Assembly: GCA_018970395.1 (NCBI GenBank)
Contig: JAGWWM010000018.1
Span: forward strand, 1 to 42,740
DNA from: Bacteroidota bacterium
GTDB lineage: Bacteria; Bacteroidota; Bacteroidia; Chitinophagales; Chitinophagaceae
Direction: 5' to 3'
DNA length: 42,740 nucleotides
The translations under genes and the position numbers were made by a program. The notes under the pieces are model-generated. The model searched no databases and was not told the origin of the DNA. It saw nothing but the letters and a program-made list of their open reading frames with translations. Of the stretch, positions 16,227 through 25,163 are shown piece by piece. The number at the start of each line of letters is the position of its first letter. Within the stretch, counting starts at the first letter, position 1.

Positions 16227-17213
16227 TTGAATACCAAAGAACTTTTTTATATCCGCCTGTCTTTTTTTGTCAGTCTGCTCCTTTGCGGTGTTAAATTTTT
16301 TGCCTGGTATGTGACTGATTTACTGGTCATTCTTTCCGATGCCTTGGAGTCCATCATCAATGTAGTAGGTTCCGCTTTCGCATGGTATAGTATTTATTTA
16401 TCTGCCAAGCCGAGAGATAAGGAGCATCCTTATGGGCATGGGAAAATTGAATTCTTCTCCATCGGCTTTGAAGGCGCCATGATTTTACTGGCAGGCATTC
16501 TGATTTTGTTTGAAGCGGTTCATTTGCTGATACAGCCGCAACAGCTGCAAGAGTCCGGATTTAGTTTTTGGCTGATGACCGGAACCGGCATTGCGAATTT
16601 ATTACTCGGCTACTTGCTGGTGAACAAAGGAAAAAGATTCAACAGTGTTACGCTGAAGGGGAATGGCAGGCATATCATGAGCGACAGCTACACCAGCATC
16701 GGAGTGGTGATTGCCATCGGTTTAATTTATTTCACGCATATTCAATGGATTGATCCTGTTGCTTCTATTGTTGCGGGAAGTATCATTGTTGTAACCGGTT
16801 TTCGTTTGTTGCGTAAATCAATCAGCGGTTTAATGGATGAAGCAGATCCGGAAATGGTACAGAAGATTATTCAAGTATTGAACAAGAACCGGAAAGATAC
16901 CTGGATTGATATTCATAATTTACGGGTTCAGCGTTATGGAAATTTTTATCATGTAGATTGTCATATTACCCTTCCTTTTTATTATTCACTCACGCAAGTA
17001 CATGATATTATATCGGAAATGGATAAAGAACTGAATAGCCAATTTGAAGGAGGAAGCATTGAGTTCTTCATGCATACGGATCCTTGTATGGAATATAGTT
17101 GTCCGCACTGTAAATTGTCGGATTGTAAGGAGCGAAAAAGACCTTTTGCCGAACTGATACCCTGGGATGAAGCCAATTTATTACCGAACAAACGACATGC
17201 GTTTCCGGAGTAA
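16227..17213 (+). CDS. Cation diffusion facilitator (divalent metal efflux) with Cys-rich tail
   Basis: A 328-residue CDF-family inner-membrane metal/proton antiporter. It shows LSDALESIINVVGS in the second helix, the loop motif HPYGHGKIEFFS, HIMSDSYTSIGV in the fifth helix and a cytoplasmic ferredoxin-like domain (VHDIISEMDKELN). The second acidic ligand of helix 2 is a Ser, so the metal site differs from YiiP-type zinc exporters. The extra C-terminal stretch CMEYSCPHCKLSDCKER could bind metal. No ATG fits the N-terminus; translation appears to start at TTG 16227. It is probably cotranscribed with the SpmA-SpmB fusion. Confidence 0.88.
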   Translation: MNTKELFYIRLSFFVSLLLCGVKFFAWYVTDLLVILSDALESIINVVGSAFAWYSIYLSAKPRDKEHPYGHGKIEFFSIGFEGAMILLAGILILFEAVHLLIQPQQLQESGFSFWLMTGTGIANLLLGYLLVNKGKRFNSVTLKGNGRHIMSDSYTSIGVVIAIGLIYFTHIQWIDPVASIVAGSIIVVTGFRLLRKSISGLMDEADPEMVQKIIQVLNKNRKDTWIDIHNLRVQRYGNFYHVDCHITLPFYYSLTQVHDIISEMDKELNSQFEGGSIEFFMHTDPCMEYSCPHCKLSDCKERKRPFAELIPWDEANLLPNKRHAFPE

Positions 17214-17214
17214 T

Positions 17215-17625
17215 TTAAAAAACACCTCCTTCAAATCCCGCATCATAATCTCTGATCAGGTATTCATCCGAATCGTTTTTGCTGAATTCATTTACTTCTT
17301 TCAGGCTATAGGAATCTAGTCCGATGGTTTGCACCCATTCCGATTTTTCCTTTTTCAATACCTGTGCTGATAAACCAAATTTTTTCAGCAACTCATCTTC
17401 AACCTGTGCTACTCTTTGATCGGGCATGATATCCAATATACCATCTATATGAGTATGACGGCATTCTGCTATGGTTAAATCTTCCGATAATCTTTGTCGT
17501 TCACTCGATAACTCAAATGCCTTGTGTGGGTGTTGATAAAAACGCAATCTTAAATGCGGATAGAAAGTGGAAAAAACCTCTTGAATTTCCCGGAGTGTAG
17601 TTTGGTCGTGAATGTGAATATGCAT
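17215..17625 (-). CDS. Conserved-looking hypothetical protein
   Basis: A 136-residue soluble protein I do not recognise. The ATG at 17625 gives MHIHIHDQTTLREIQEVFST; six codons upstream there is only a TTG. It has no signal peptide or membrane segment. The sequence alternates helix- and strand-like stretches (HLRLRFYQHPHKAF, AQVEDELLKKFGLSAQVLKK) and ends in an acidic region (NDSDEYLIRDYDAGFEGG). The stop lies two bases from that of the convergent CDF gene. Coding is supported by length and even codon use only. Confidence 0.6.
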   Translation of the reverse strand: MHIHIHDQTTLREIQEVFSTFYPHLRLRFYQHPHKAFELSSERQRLSEDLTIAECRHTHIDGILDIMPDQRVAQVEDELLKKFGLSAQVLKKEKSEWVQTIGLDSYSLKEVNEFSKNDSDEYLIRDYDAGFEGGVF

Positions 17626-17714
17626 GCGTGATTTTTCAGGCAAAATATCTGCGTGGCGAAGTGAAATAAAGAAGGATCGTCAGGAGGCAGCATGATGCAG
17701 TTCAGTCTGACATT

Positions 17715-18728
17715 TTATTCGGCATAACGAGCTATGAAACCATTCTTCCCAACTAAGATAATTTGATTTCCATTTTTTGCTTTTTGTACGACATTAAAAC
17801 TTTGATTCGAAATTGTTTCCCAGGTCATTCCATGATTGATGCTGATATCTACTCCTGACGTGCCACAACTGATCCATTTTTTTTCACTCAGCCAGGCAAC
17901 AGAACTTTTATATCCATTTGGAGCCGCAGCGGGGTAGATCCAGGTTTTCCCCCAGTCGTCCGTCAGAAAGCAATTGTCCTTGCTCAAATGATCTTTCAGA
18001 TAATCACCGCCCACCATGATGATTCTTCCATCCGAAGAAAGGGCTAGGGCATTCATGCCCGCAGAGGGTTGGGGCTTGTTGACGGGTAATGGATTTTTTT
18101 TTGTTCCGATAATCAGATGCGAATGGGTGCCGCCGGTAACATAAACCGGCTTGCTTTTGTGTAGGATGATATTGGATCCGCTTGCAGCAAACAATACTTC
18201 ACCAACTTGTGCTTTGGCAAGCCGATTAGGTTTTATTTCTTTCCAGTGATTGCCTTCATCAGCTGTAGTAGCAAGGAAAAACTGTCCGTCTACCGGGTCG
18301 CCTACAACGATACCCTCTTTTGTGTTTGCAAAATAGAGTGCGTCTAAAAACATGCCCGGTCTTTTATCTTCCCAAACTTTGCTCCAGCTTTTGCCGCCAT
18401 CTGCAGTTTTTAATATCACTGCCGGTGTATCAATCGCCATGATGATGGCGGTGTTGTTATCAAACGCTTCAATGTCTCTGAAATCTCTGTCTTCGTAACC
18501 AACTACACTAATCCATTCTATGGTCTTGCCATTGTTGATGCTTCGCACTACAGTTCCTTTGGTGCCACTACTCCAAAAAACAGCGTCATTCACCACGCTG
18601 AGTCCGCGCAATGAAATATCTTTTCCGCTTTCTAAGATTTGAAGGGATTGTGCAGATAGGTAAACAGGAATAAGGATACAGGAGTAGATGAGCAATAAGT
18701 TTCGTTGTATGGATAAACGAAATATCAT
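17715..18728 (-). CDS. Exported YCF48/BNR-like beta-propeller protein
   Basis: A 337-residue secreted protein with a signal peptide (about 1-26, ending LSAQ) and repeated propeller blades of the YCF48/BNR type: TADGGKSWSKVWED, TADEGNHWKEIKP, TDDWGKTWIYPA and INHGMTWETIS, each with the Asp-x-Gly-x-x-W theme. In cyanobacteria YCF48 helps photosystem II assembly; in Bacteroidota such proteins are often annotated as oxidoreductases without evidence. It starts 10 bp after the deoD stop on the same strand, so the two may be cotranscribed, with no obvious functional link. Confidence 0.8.
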   Translation of the reverse strand: MIFRLSIQRNLLLIYSCILIPVYLSAQSLQILESGKDISLRGLSVVNDAVFWSSGTKGTVVRSINNGKTIEWISVVGYEDRDFRDIEAFDNNTAIIMAIDTPAVILKTADGGKSWSKVWEDKRPGMFLDALYFANTKEGIVVGDPVDGQFFLATTADEGNHWKEIKPNRLAKAQVGEVLFAASGSNIILHKSKPVYVTGGTHSHLIIGTKKNPLPVNKPQPSAGMNALALSSDGRIIMVGGDYLKDHLSKDNCFLTDDWGKTWIYPAAAPNGYKSSVAWLSEKKWISCGTSGVDISINHGMTWETISNQSFNVVQKAKNGNQIILVGKNGFIARYAE

Positions 18729-18738
18729 ATACCTTTCC

Positions 18739-19461
18739 TTACAATTGAATGGCGCTTTCCAGTGCCAGTTCCATCATGGGCAGCAGTGCGCGTTCTCTTT
18801 GATCTGCAGAAATCATTTCCATGGTGGGAATGATGTCGGAGACTGTGAGCAGTGTGGCTGCATTTTTTCCCAAGTATTGCGCATTGGCAAATAAGGCGAA
18901 GGCTTCCATTTCTACCGCGATACATCCGGTAGCAGCAGCTAACGGAGGAGTACCTTTTATTTTTCTATAAAACACATCACTTGAATGGACAGTCGCAACA
19001 CGAGTTGTGAATTTTGTATCCTGCGCCTCCATTTTTTTCGCTGCTTGATTGATGACATTAAAAGCATTTCCCTGGTAGCTGATGGTGTTGCCTTCAATGC
19101 CCCAGGCATTCAGCGCATAGGTAGATTCGCTGGCGGCGATTTCTACATTGACTAAATCAAAAACGGACAAGTCGGTTGTATAGCCACCACAAGTGCCGAT
19201 GCGTATGATGGTATCAACTTCGTATTCGGTATAAAGTTCAAAAGAATAAATTCCGATGGAAGGGATTCCCATACCACTCGTACCCACGGTTATTTTTTTA
19301 CCCTTATAGTTGCCTGTAAAGTAAAAAGCATTGCGGGTTTGACTTACCAATTCAACAGATTCCAGATAATGATCTGCAACATATTTTGCTCTTAAAGGAT
19401 CTCCTGCCAGTAATACAGTTTTGGCTATAGCGCCTTTTGGCGCGCTGATGTGTACACTCAT
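18739..19461 (-). CDS. deoD: Purine-nucleoside phosphorylase, DeoD type
   Basis: A 240-residue hexameric phosphorylase that splits purine (deoxy)nucleosides into base and (deoxy)ribose 1-phosphate. MSVHISAPKGAIAKTVLLAG, then DPLRAKYVAD (phosphate site), GMGIPSIGIYSFEL, RIGTCGGY (phosphate-binding Arg), AVEMEAFALF (ribose-binding Met-Glu) and LLTVSDII with the catalytic Asp all match DeoD. The length is normal. It is the first gene of a two-gene run with the YCF48-like protein. Confidence 0.95.
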   Translation of the reverse strand: MSVHISAPKGAIAKTVLLAGDPLRAKYVADHYLESVELVSQTRNAFYFTGNYKGKKITVGTSGMGIPSIGIYSFELYTEYEVDTIIRIGTCGGYTTDLSVFDLVNVEIAASESTYALNAWGIEGNTISYQGNAFNVINQAAKKMEAQDTKFTTRVATVHSSDVFYRKIKGTPPLAAATGCIAVEMEAFALFANAQYLGKNAATLLTVSDIIPTMEMISADQRERALLPMMELALESAIQL

Positions 19462-19555
19462 GCTTTGGTATTAGGATGAAGTATTGAGAATAATCAGTTG
19501 GTTTTTGGTTAAGATAAAATTAAAGGTAAGAAAAAAATCAGTTGATGGTTATTGG

Positions 19556-20881
19556 CTACTTCTTTGTTACCCACTTCAACATTTCCTTCCAGCCGGCTTT
19601 TTTACCATACATCAGAATACCGGTGCGGTAGATTTTCGCGCTTAACCAGGTAGTAAGGATAAAACCTGCTATCAGTAATCCCATGGATAAAGCAAGTTGA
19701 CCGTAACCAACCGGATTGGGAACTCCTGCGGGAATGCGCGCCATCATCACGATGGGAGAAGTGAAAGGAATGATGCTGCCCCAATAGGCAAGTGTGCCGC
19801 CTGGTTGCTCAATGGCGGCAGTCATGATGATAAACGCAAAAATAATGGGCATGGTAATCGGCATCATCAATGACTGCGCTTCCTGCGGATCTTCATTAAC
19901 TACACTGCCGATAGCTGCGAACAGTGAAGCGTAAAATAAATAACCCCCAATGAAATAAAACAGGAAGCAGCCAAGAATGATTCCCCAATCGGCCGATAAA
20001 ACGGTGGACTGCATTTCCATCATTTGTGTTGCCATCGCCGCTCCGCCCCCGGGTGCAGCTACGGGCGACATGCCTTGTGTACCTTGGGTAATGGTTTCCG
20101 GACTAAGCCAATAACTTCCTGCTGCAGATAGTCCGAAGATGAGTATTGCCCATAATAAAAGTTGTGTCAGTCCCACACCTGCAATACCGATGATTTTGCC
20201 CATCATCAGCTGGAATGGCTTTACGCTACTGACCATGACTTCTGCAATGCGATTGGTTTTTTCTTCCATCACGCCGCGCATCACGGATGCGCCATAAATG
20301 AATAGCGTGATATAAATCAAAAAACCACTTCCAAAACCAATGGCGTAGGCAAGTCCTTTATTCTCTTCTTTGAGCGAGCTTCCTTTGAGTATGTAAGAAC
20401 GAAACTGACCTTCTCCCCATTTGTCTGTTGTAGAACGAAGGCTGTCTAACATGCCGGAGCTTAAGCCTTTTTCACGCAGGGCATATTGTTCTTCAATTTT
20501 TTTAATCTGTCCGAGAATGGAAGCTTCCAGACCGATTCCTCCTTCTTCCGCTGTATAAAGCCTGATAGAATCAGTATGCTTTTGATCAGTAGAAAAAAAT
20601 TCAAGCAAACCATCAAAGGATTGTTCTTTGAATTGTGTGCGTTCGCAGGTTAGACAGGGTGAAAACAAAACCGTTTTCTCATTGGTCAGCAAAGGCTGAT
20701 ATCTTCCGGTAGGATCTTTGACGGCGATCTTGTATTCCTTGATACTCTCTTTCGTTAAATAGGCCGATCCTGCAAATACGAGCACTAAAAAAAGGGGAAA
20801 CAAAAAAGTAGAGAGCAGAAATGTTTTATTTCGAACTCTTGACAAATATTCTCTTTGCAAAATAATCCATATTTTTTGCAT
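19556..20881 (-). CDS. ABC-2 type transporter permease (NatB-like)
   Basis: A 441-residue membrane subunit with one N-terminal helix (LLSTFLFPLFLVLVFAGSAY), a large extracytoplasmic domain (about 45-180, with LFSPCLTCERTQF) and five or six C-terminal helices. It contains MRGVMEEKTNRIAEVMVSSV, the cytoplasmic coupling segment of the NatB/ABC-2 family. The ATPase gene lies three bases upstream. It is probably an exporter for sodium or another small substrate; NatB-type assignment is by resemblance only. Confidence 0.88.
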   Translation of the reverse strand: MQKIWIILQREYLSRVRNKTFLLSTFLFPLFLVLVFAGSAYLTKESIKEYKIAVKDPTGRYQPLLTNEKTVLFSPCLTCERTQFKEQSFDGLLEFFSTDQKHTDSIRLYTAEEGGIGLEASILGQIKKIEEQYALREKGLSSGMLDSLRSTTDKWGEGQFRSYILKGSSLKEENKGLAYAIGFGSGFLIYITLFIYGASVMRGVMEEKTNRIAEVMVSSVKPFQLMMGKIIGIAGVGLTQLLLWAILIFGLSAAGSYWLSPETITQGTQGMSPVAAPGGGAAMATQMMEMQSTVLSADWGIILGCFLFYFIGGYLFYASLFAAIGSVVNEDPQEAQSLMMPITMPIIFAFIIMTAAIEQPGGTLAYWGSIIPFTSPIVMMARIPAGVPNPVGYGQLALSMGLLIAGFILTTWLSAKIYRTGILMYGKKAGWKEMLKWVTKK

Positions 20882-20884
20882 GGG

Positions 20885-21826
20885 TTATGAATTTAAAGTT
20901 GAATGAAAGGGTCGCGCTGTCGGCGTTTGCTCTATCAATTGAATAAAGATTTCATTGAGGGTAGGAAGTATTTCCCGGAATCCACTGACTTCTATTTGCT
21001 GATCAATCAGATATTGCAACACTTCATTGTTGCGGCATCCTTCTTTTATTTTTATCTTCCATTCTTTTCCCTCTTGCGATAAAATTTCAAACGATGATGG
21101 AGCATTAGTTGGTTGCATATCATTAGAAGTCTGCACGGAAAAAATATGTTTTTTAAATGTCTCTTTTACTCCATGCACGGTACCGTCCAGTATTTTTTTT
21201 CCCTGGTTGACCAGCACAATGTGATCGCAGATTTCTTCTACCTGTTCCATGCGATGAGTGCTGAAAATAATCGTAGCACCTTTTTGCGCCAGGGCTTTAA
21301 TTTCATCTCTAATCAGATTCGCATTTACCGGATCTAATCCGCTGAAAGGCTCATCGAGGATAATGAGAGAAGGTTCATGCAATACGGTGGTGACAAACTG
21401 TAATTTTTGACTCATCCCTTTGGAGAGGTCTTCAATTTTTTTGTGCCACCAGCTTTGCATTTCAAATTTTTCAAACCAGTATCGGGTTTTATCAAAGGCA
21501 TCTTTTTTGGAAAGTCCTTTGAGCTGTGCAAGGTATAAAGCATGCTCGCCGACTTTCATCTTCTTATACAATCCTCTTTCTTCCGGCATATAGCCGATAT
21601 GTATGATATCTTTTTGCGGTCGGAAAATTTTTCCGTTCAGATAAATATTTCCTGCATCCGGATAGAAGATGCCCGTAATCATTCGAATGAGGGTAGTTTT
21701 ACCGGCACCATTGGGGCCAAGTAATCCGAATACACTGCCCTGTTGCAATTCGAAGCTGATATCATCAACAGCTTTATGAGTGTCAAAATATTTAAGCAGG
21801 TGTTCCACTTTCAGACTCGCGTGCAT
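20885..21826 (-). CDS. ABC transporter ATP-binding protein (NatA-like)
   Basis: A 313-residue ATPase with Walker A GPNGAGKTT (37-45), signature LSKGMSQKL, Walker B LIILDEPFSGLDP and H-loop STHRMEQ. The C-terminal 80 residues form a DUF4162-like extension typical of ABC-2 exporters (WKIKIKEGCRNNEVLQYL). It pairs with the permease 3 bp downstream, and its start lies 17 bp after the stop of the FAD-dependent dehydrogenase gene on the same strand. Confidence 0.92.
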   Translation of the reverse strand: MHASLKVEHLLKYFDTHKAVDDISFELQQGSVFGLLGPNGAGKTTLIRMITGIFYPDAGNIYLNGKIFRPQKDIIHIGYMPEERGLYKKMKVGEHALYLAQLKGLSKKDAFDKTRYWFEKFEMQSWWHKKIEDLSKGMSQKLQFVTTVLHEPSLIILDEPFSGLDPVNANLIRDEIKALAQKGATIIFSTHRMEQVEEICDHIVLVNQGKKILDGTVHGVKETFKKHIFSVQTSNDMQPTNAPSSFEILSQEGKEWKIKIKEGCRNNEVLQYLIDQQIEVSGFREILPTLNEIFIQLIEQTPTARPFHSTLNS

Positions 21827-21843
21827 ACTTTTTTGTTTTAAAG

Positions 21844-23409
21844 TTACAATAAACGAAGGGCAATGGCCTCTGCTACTTTTTCACCATCCATGGCAGCACT
21901 GATGATACCGCCGGCGTAGCCGGCTCCTTCTCCGCAGGGATAGAGTCCACTGATTTGTTCGTGCTGGAGCGTCTCCGGATTTCTGGGAATTCTTACCGGG
22001 GAAGAAGTGCGCGATTCGGTGGCTACCAGTACCGCTTCATTGGTAAGATATCCTTTCATTTTTTTTCCGAAACGAAGAAAAGCTTCCCGAAGTCCATTCG
22101 TAATGAAGGAAGGCAATACATCAGTGAGTGAAATACTTTGCAGTCCGGGTTGATAAGAACATTCAGGTAAATCGTTAGATGTTTTTCCTTGCGTGAAGTC
22201 CATCATGCGTTGTGCCGGTGCGCGTAATGCCCCGCCGCCTGCTTTCCACGCAAGCTGTTCAATTTGTTGTTGAAATTCCATCATCAGCAATGGATGAGGA
22301 GGGCGCTTGAGATATTTGGAGATCTCCGGAATCTCCACACTCATTACCATGCCGCTGTTGGCGAAGGGATTGTTTCTTTTCGAGGGACTCCATCCGTTCA
22401 CTACTACTTCTCCGGGAGCAGTAGCGGCGGGAGCAATGATGCCACCCGGACACATACAGAAAGAAAACACCCCTCGCGCGTTCACCTGTTCTACTACGCT
22501 GTAAGCCGCAGGCGGCAGGAAGGGATTTCTTATCGGACAATGATATTGTATCTGATCAATGATGGACTGTGGGTGTTCGATGCGTACGCCGAGGGCGAAG
22601 GGTTTGGCTTCGAGATAAATATTTTTTTGCTGGAGCAGTTTGAAAATATCGCGCGCACTATGGCCGGTAGCGAGGATAAGAGCATCAGCCGTTAAAGTAT
22701 CGCCATGATGTGTTTGTATGCCGGTTACCTTCCCATCTTTTATAAGCAAATCAGTGAGTCGTGTTTCAAAAAAAACTTTTCCCCCACAATCCTCAATATG
22801 CGTTCGCATAGCAGTGATGATCTGCGGCAGTTTGTTGGTGCCGATATGCGGATGTGACTGATACAGAATTTTTTCATCTGCACCGAAATGATGAAAACAG
22901 TCGAGTATTCTTTGCAGATTGCCTCGTTTATTGCTGCGTGTATAAAGTTTACCGTCACTGTAGGTGCCTGCGCCTCCTTCTCCGAAACAGTAATTGCTGT
23001 CTTCGTTTACAATGCCATCTTTATTGAGACGAGCGAGATCTCTTCTTCTTGCGCGCACTTCTTTTCCTCTTTCAATCAGGATTGGACGTATGCCTTTTTC
23101 AATCAGGCGGAGGGCAGCAAACAAGCCTGCTGGCCCGCACCCAATGATGAGCACGCTGTGCTGCGCATGGGTAACCTCTTTCCATTCAAAAGCAGTCAGA
23201 TGCCGAGCTGAAATCGGTTCATCTATATAAGCGGAAACCGTTAGCAGGATCAATGGTTCTTTACGGCGCGCGTCAATAGACTGACGGATCCGGTGGAAGC
23301 CTTTGATATGATTGGCACTCACGCCGGATTGAAGCGCGATTTGTTGCAGAATTTTTACATTCTCAACGGCTTCTTCAGGAGATAAACTTAGCTTTATTTC
23401 GCGGGGCAT
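21844..23409 (-). CDS. FAD-dependent dehydrogenase (COG2509-like)
   Basis: A 521-residue flavoprotein. A short N-terminal domain (IKLSLSPEEAVENVKILQQI) precedes the Rossmann FAD site VLIIGCGPAGLFAALRLIEKG (GxGxxG at 90-95). Next come GEGGAGTYSDGKLYTRSNKR, FSFCMCPGGIIAPAA, and the C-terminal FAD-contacting GLYPCGEGAGYAGGI. This architecture is the uncharacterised NAD(P)/FAD-dependent dehydrogenase family of COG2509; the substrate is unknown. The length is normal. Confidence 0.88.
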   Translation of the reverse strand: MPREIKLSLSPEEAVENVKILQQIALQSGVSANHIKGFHRIRQSIDARRKEPLILLTVSAYIDEPISARHLTAFEWKEVTHAQHSVLIIGCGPAGLFAALRLIEKGIRPILIERGKEVRARRRDLARLNKDGIVNEDSNYCFGEGGAGTYSDGKLYTRSNKRGNLQRILDCFHHFGADEKILYQSHPHIGTNKLPQIITAMRTHIEDCGGKVFFETRLTDLLIKDGKVTGIQTHHGDTLTADALILATGHSARDIFKLLQQKNIYLEAKPFALGVRIEHPQSIIDQIQYHCPIRNPFLPPAAYSVVEQVNARGVFSFCMCPGGIIAPAATAPGEVVVNGWSPSKRNNPFANSGMVMSVEIPEISKYLKRPPHPLLMMEFQQQIEQLAWKAGGGALRAPAQRMMDFTQGKTSNDLPECSYQPGLQSISLTDVLPSFITNGLREAFLRFGKKMKGYLTNEAVLVATESRTSSPVRIPRNPETLQHEQISGLYPCGEGAGYAGGIISAAMDGEKVAEAIALRLL

Positions 23410-23461
23410 TGCGGGCGTAAAGATACAAAGCCACTTCGCCTTCCGGCATCCTTTTCTTATT

Positions 23462-23469
23462 TACCTTTG
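23462..23469 (+). promoter_or_regulatory. Candidate -7 box upstream of the 5'-nucleotidase pair
   Basis: TACCTTTG fits TAnnTTTG exactly and lies 19 bp before the ATG, implying a very short leader. A TTG -33 partner is not clear. Confidence 0.35.
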
Positions 23470-23488
23470 GAAGAAGCCATTTGTTGAT

Positions 23489-24229
23489 ATGCGTTTTCAT
23501 TCATTTATACTTATTGCAATACTAACCGTGTTAATCGGTTGTAAGGGAAATTATGTACCCGCCTCTGTAACTTATAGCAGCAGTGAAGTGCAGATGACTA
23601 AAGCGGATTCGGGAATGATTGCTTTTTTGAAATCTTATAAAGACAGTCTGGATAAAACGATGTCGCGGGTGGTGGTAATGCTGGAAAATGATTTGGAGAA
23701 AAAACAACCGCAGGGAAGTTTGGGAGATATGATGGCAGATGCAATGCTCGCGCAGGCTGAAAAAATTTATGGGATTCCGCTGCAGGCAGCGGTTATGAAT
23801 TACGGCGGCATTCGGTTGCCGGTGGTAAAGGCAGGTGCTTTTACATTGGGAAAATTATATGAAGTCCATCCTTTTGACAATCTATTAGTGGTGATGAAAC
23901 TTAAGGGAGATGTTTTGTTGAAACTTCTTCAGCATACGGCGTTGAAGGGCGGATGGCCGGTAGCGGGTATTTCGATGGTCATCAGAAACAGAAAGGCGGA
24001 GGATGTCAGAATTGGAGGCGCATTGATTCGTGAAGATGAATATTATCTGGTTGCATTGAGTGATTATCTCGCTACCGGCGGCGATGAAATGGGGATGCTG
24101 AAAGGGCTTCCTTATCAAAATAAAAATTATCTCATCCGAGATGCTATTCACGATTACTTGAGAGATTTCAGTGTAAAAGGAATTGCTTATCCCTCAAATA
24201 AGGAAACCAGGGTTGTCTATGCAGAGTAG
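23489..24229 (+). CDS. 5'-nucleotidase C-terminal-domain lipoprotein
   Basis: A 246-residue predicted lipoprotein (leader ending VLIGC, Cys18) that consists only of the substrate-binding C-terminal domain of UshA-type 5'-nucleotidases. It shows GSLGDMMADAMLAQA, AVMNYGGIRLPV (the NxGGIR motif), HPFDNLLVVMKLKGD and ATGGDEM. The metal-dependent catalytic domain is encoded by the next gene, which overlaps it by 11 bp. The two probably act together on extracytoplasmic nucleotides. I know the same split, with the C-terminal domain first, from other Bacteroidota. Confidence 0.88.
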   Translation: MRFHSFILIAILTVLIGCKGNYVPASVTYSSSEVQMTKADSGMIAFLKSYKDSLDKTMSRVVVMLENDLEKKQPQGSLGDMMADAMLAQAEKIYGIPLQAAVMNYGGIRLPVVKAGAFTLGKLYEVHPFDNLLVVMKLKGDVLLKLLQHTALKGGWPVAGISMVIRNRKAEDVRIGGALIREDEYYLVALSDYLATGGDEMGMLKGLPYQNKNYLIRDAIHDYLRDFSVKGIAYPSNKETRVVYAE

Positions 24230-25145
24230 AAGAAAATTTTTATACAATAGTGCGCTGGCAGTCGCAGCGCTGGCATTGCCCGATTGGGTAGCCGCTGAAG
24301 TTGCGCGCAAGCGATTAACTATTTTACACACCAATGATACGCATAGCAGGATGGAGCCTTTTCCGATGGATGGGGGAAAATATCAGGGATTAGGAGGGGT
24401 AGCAGCCAGAGCGGCTTTTATTGAGGAGGTACGCAGCAGCGAGCAAAATGTATTATTGCTGGATGCCGGTGATATTTTTCAGGGCACGCCATATTTCAAT
24501 ATCTACAAAGGAGAACCCGAAATGAAAGCGATGCAGCGCATGGGTTATGATGCCTGTACGATGGGGAATCATGATTTTGACGGTGGATTGGAAAATTTTG
24601 CACAACAATTGACGCATGTTCATTTCCCGGTTGTAATCTGTAATTACGATTTTATCGGTACGGTGATGGAACACAAATATCAGCCTTACCATATTGTGCA
24701 CCGGGGAGGTCTCAAGATAGGTATTACCGGCGTAGGTATTCAATTGGAAGGATTAGTCGGCGAATCTTTATCGCAAGGTGTTAAATATGCAGATCCCATT
24801 ACACCGGTAAATCAGCAGGCAGCTTATTTAAAATCAAAAGGTTGTGATCTGGTGATTTGTCTTTCTCATTTGGGATACGAATATCCCAAACAGCCCGAAA
24901 AAATTTCTGATGTACGGCTCGCAGCAGCCTCTGATAATATTGATCTAATCATTGGCGGACATACCCACACTTTTATGGATGCGCCTGTAGTGGTGAACAA
25001 TATAAAAGGAAAAGAAGTGGTGATTCATCAGGCAGGATGGGGAGGGATAAAGATGGGAAGAATTGAATATGAATTTAATTTCGGATTTCCAAAAAAAGTT
25101 GAAAAAAAGCATTCAAATATTACACTGAAAAAAAGAGTGGAATAA
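24219..25145 (+). CDS. 5'-nucleotidase catalytic-domain metallophosphatase, Tat-exported
   Basis: A 308-residue metallophosphoesterase. The ATG at 24219 places a twin-arginine signal right at the N-terminus (SRRKFLYNSALAVAALALP); it overlaps the stop of the preceding gene by 11 bp. Metal ligands are in order: LHTNDTHSRMEPF, DAGDIFQGTPYF, MGNHDFDGG, CLSHLGYE and IGGHTHTF. It corresponds to the N-terminal domain of UshA, and the partner domain is the upstream lipoprotein. Tat export suggests that it folds with bound metal before translocation. Confidence 0.9.
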   Translation: MQSRRKFLYNSALAVAALALPDWVAAEVARKRLTILHTNDTHSRMEPFPMDGGKYQGLGGVAARAAFIEEVRSSEQNVLLLDAGDIFQGTPYFNIYKGEPEMKAMQRMGYDACTMGNHDFDGGLENFAQQLTHVHFPVVICNYDFIGTVMEHKYQPYHIVHRGGLKIGITGVGIQLEGLVGESLSQGVKYADPITPVNQQAAYLKSKGCDLVICLSHLGYEYPKQPEKISDVRLAAASDNIDLIIGGHTHTFMDAPVVVNNIKGKEVVIHQAGWGGIKMGRIEYEFNFGFPKKVEKKHSNITLKKRVE

Positions 25146-25154
25146 AAAATTTTT

Positions 25155-25163
25155 TTTTCCACA
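25155..25163 (+). promoter_or_regulatory. DnaA-box-like 9-mer upstream of dnaA
   Basis: TTTTCCACA fits the relaxed DnaA-box consensus TTWTNCACA and lies about 108 bp before the dnaA ATG. A second copy of the same 9-mer is upstream of nrdJ. A single box does not make an origin. Confidence 0.35.
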
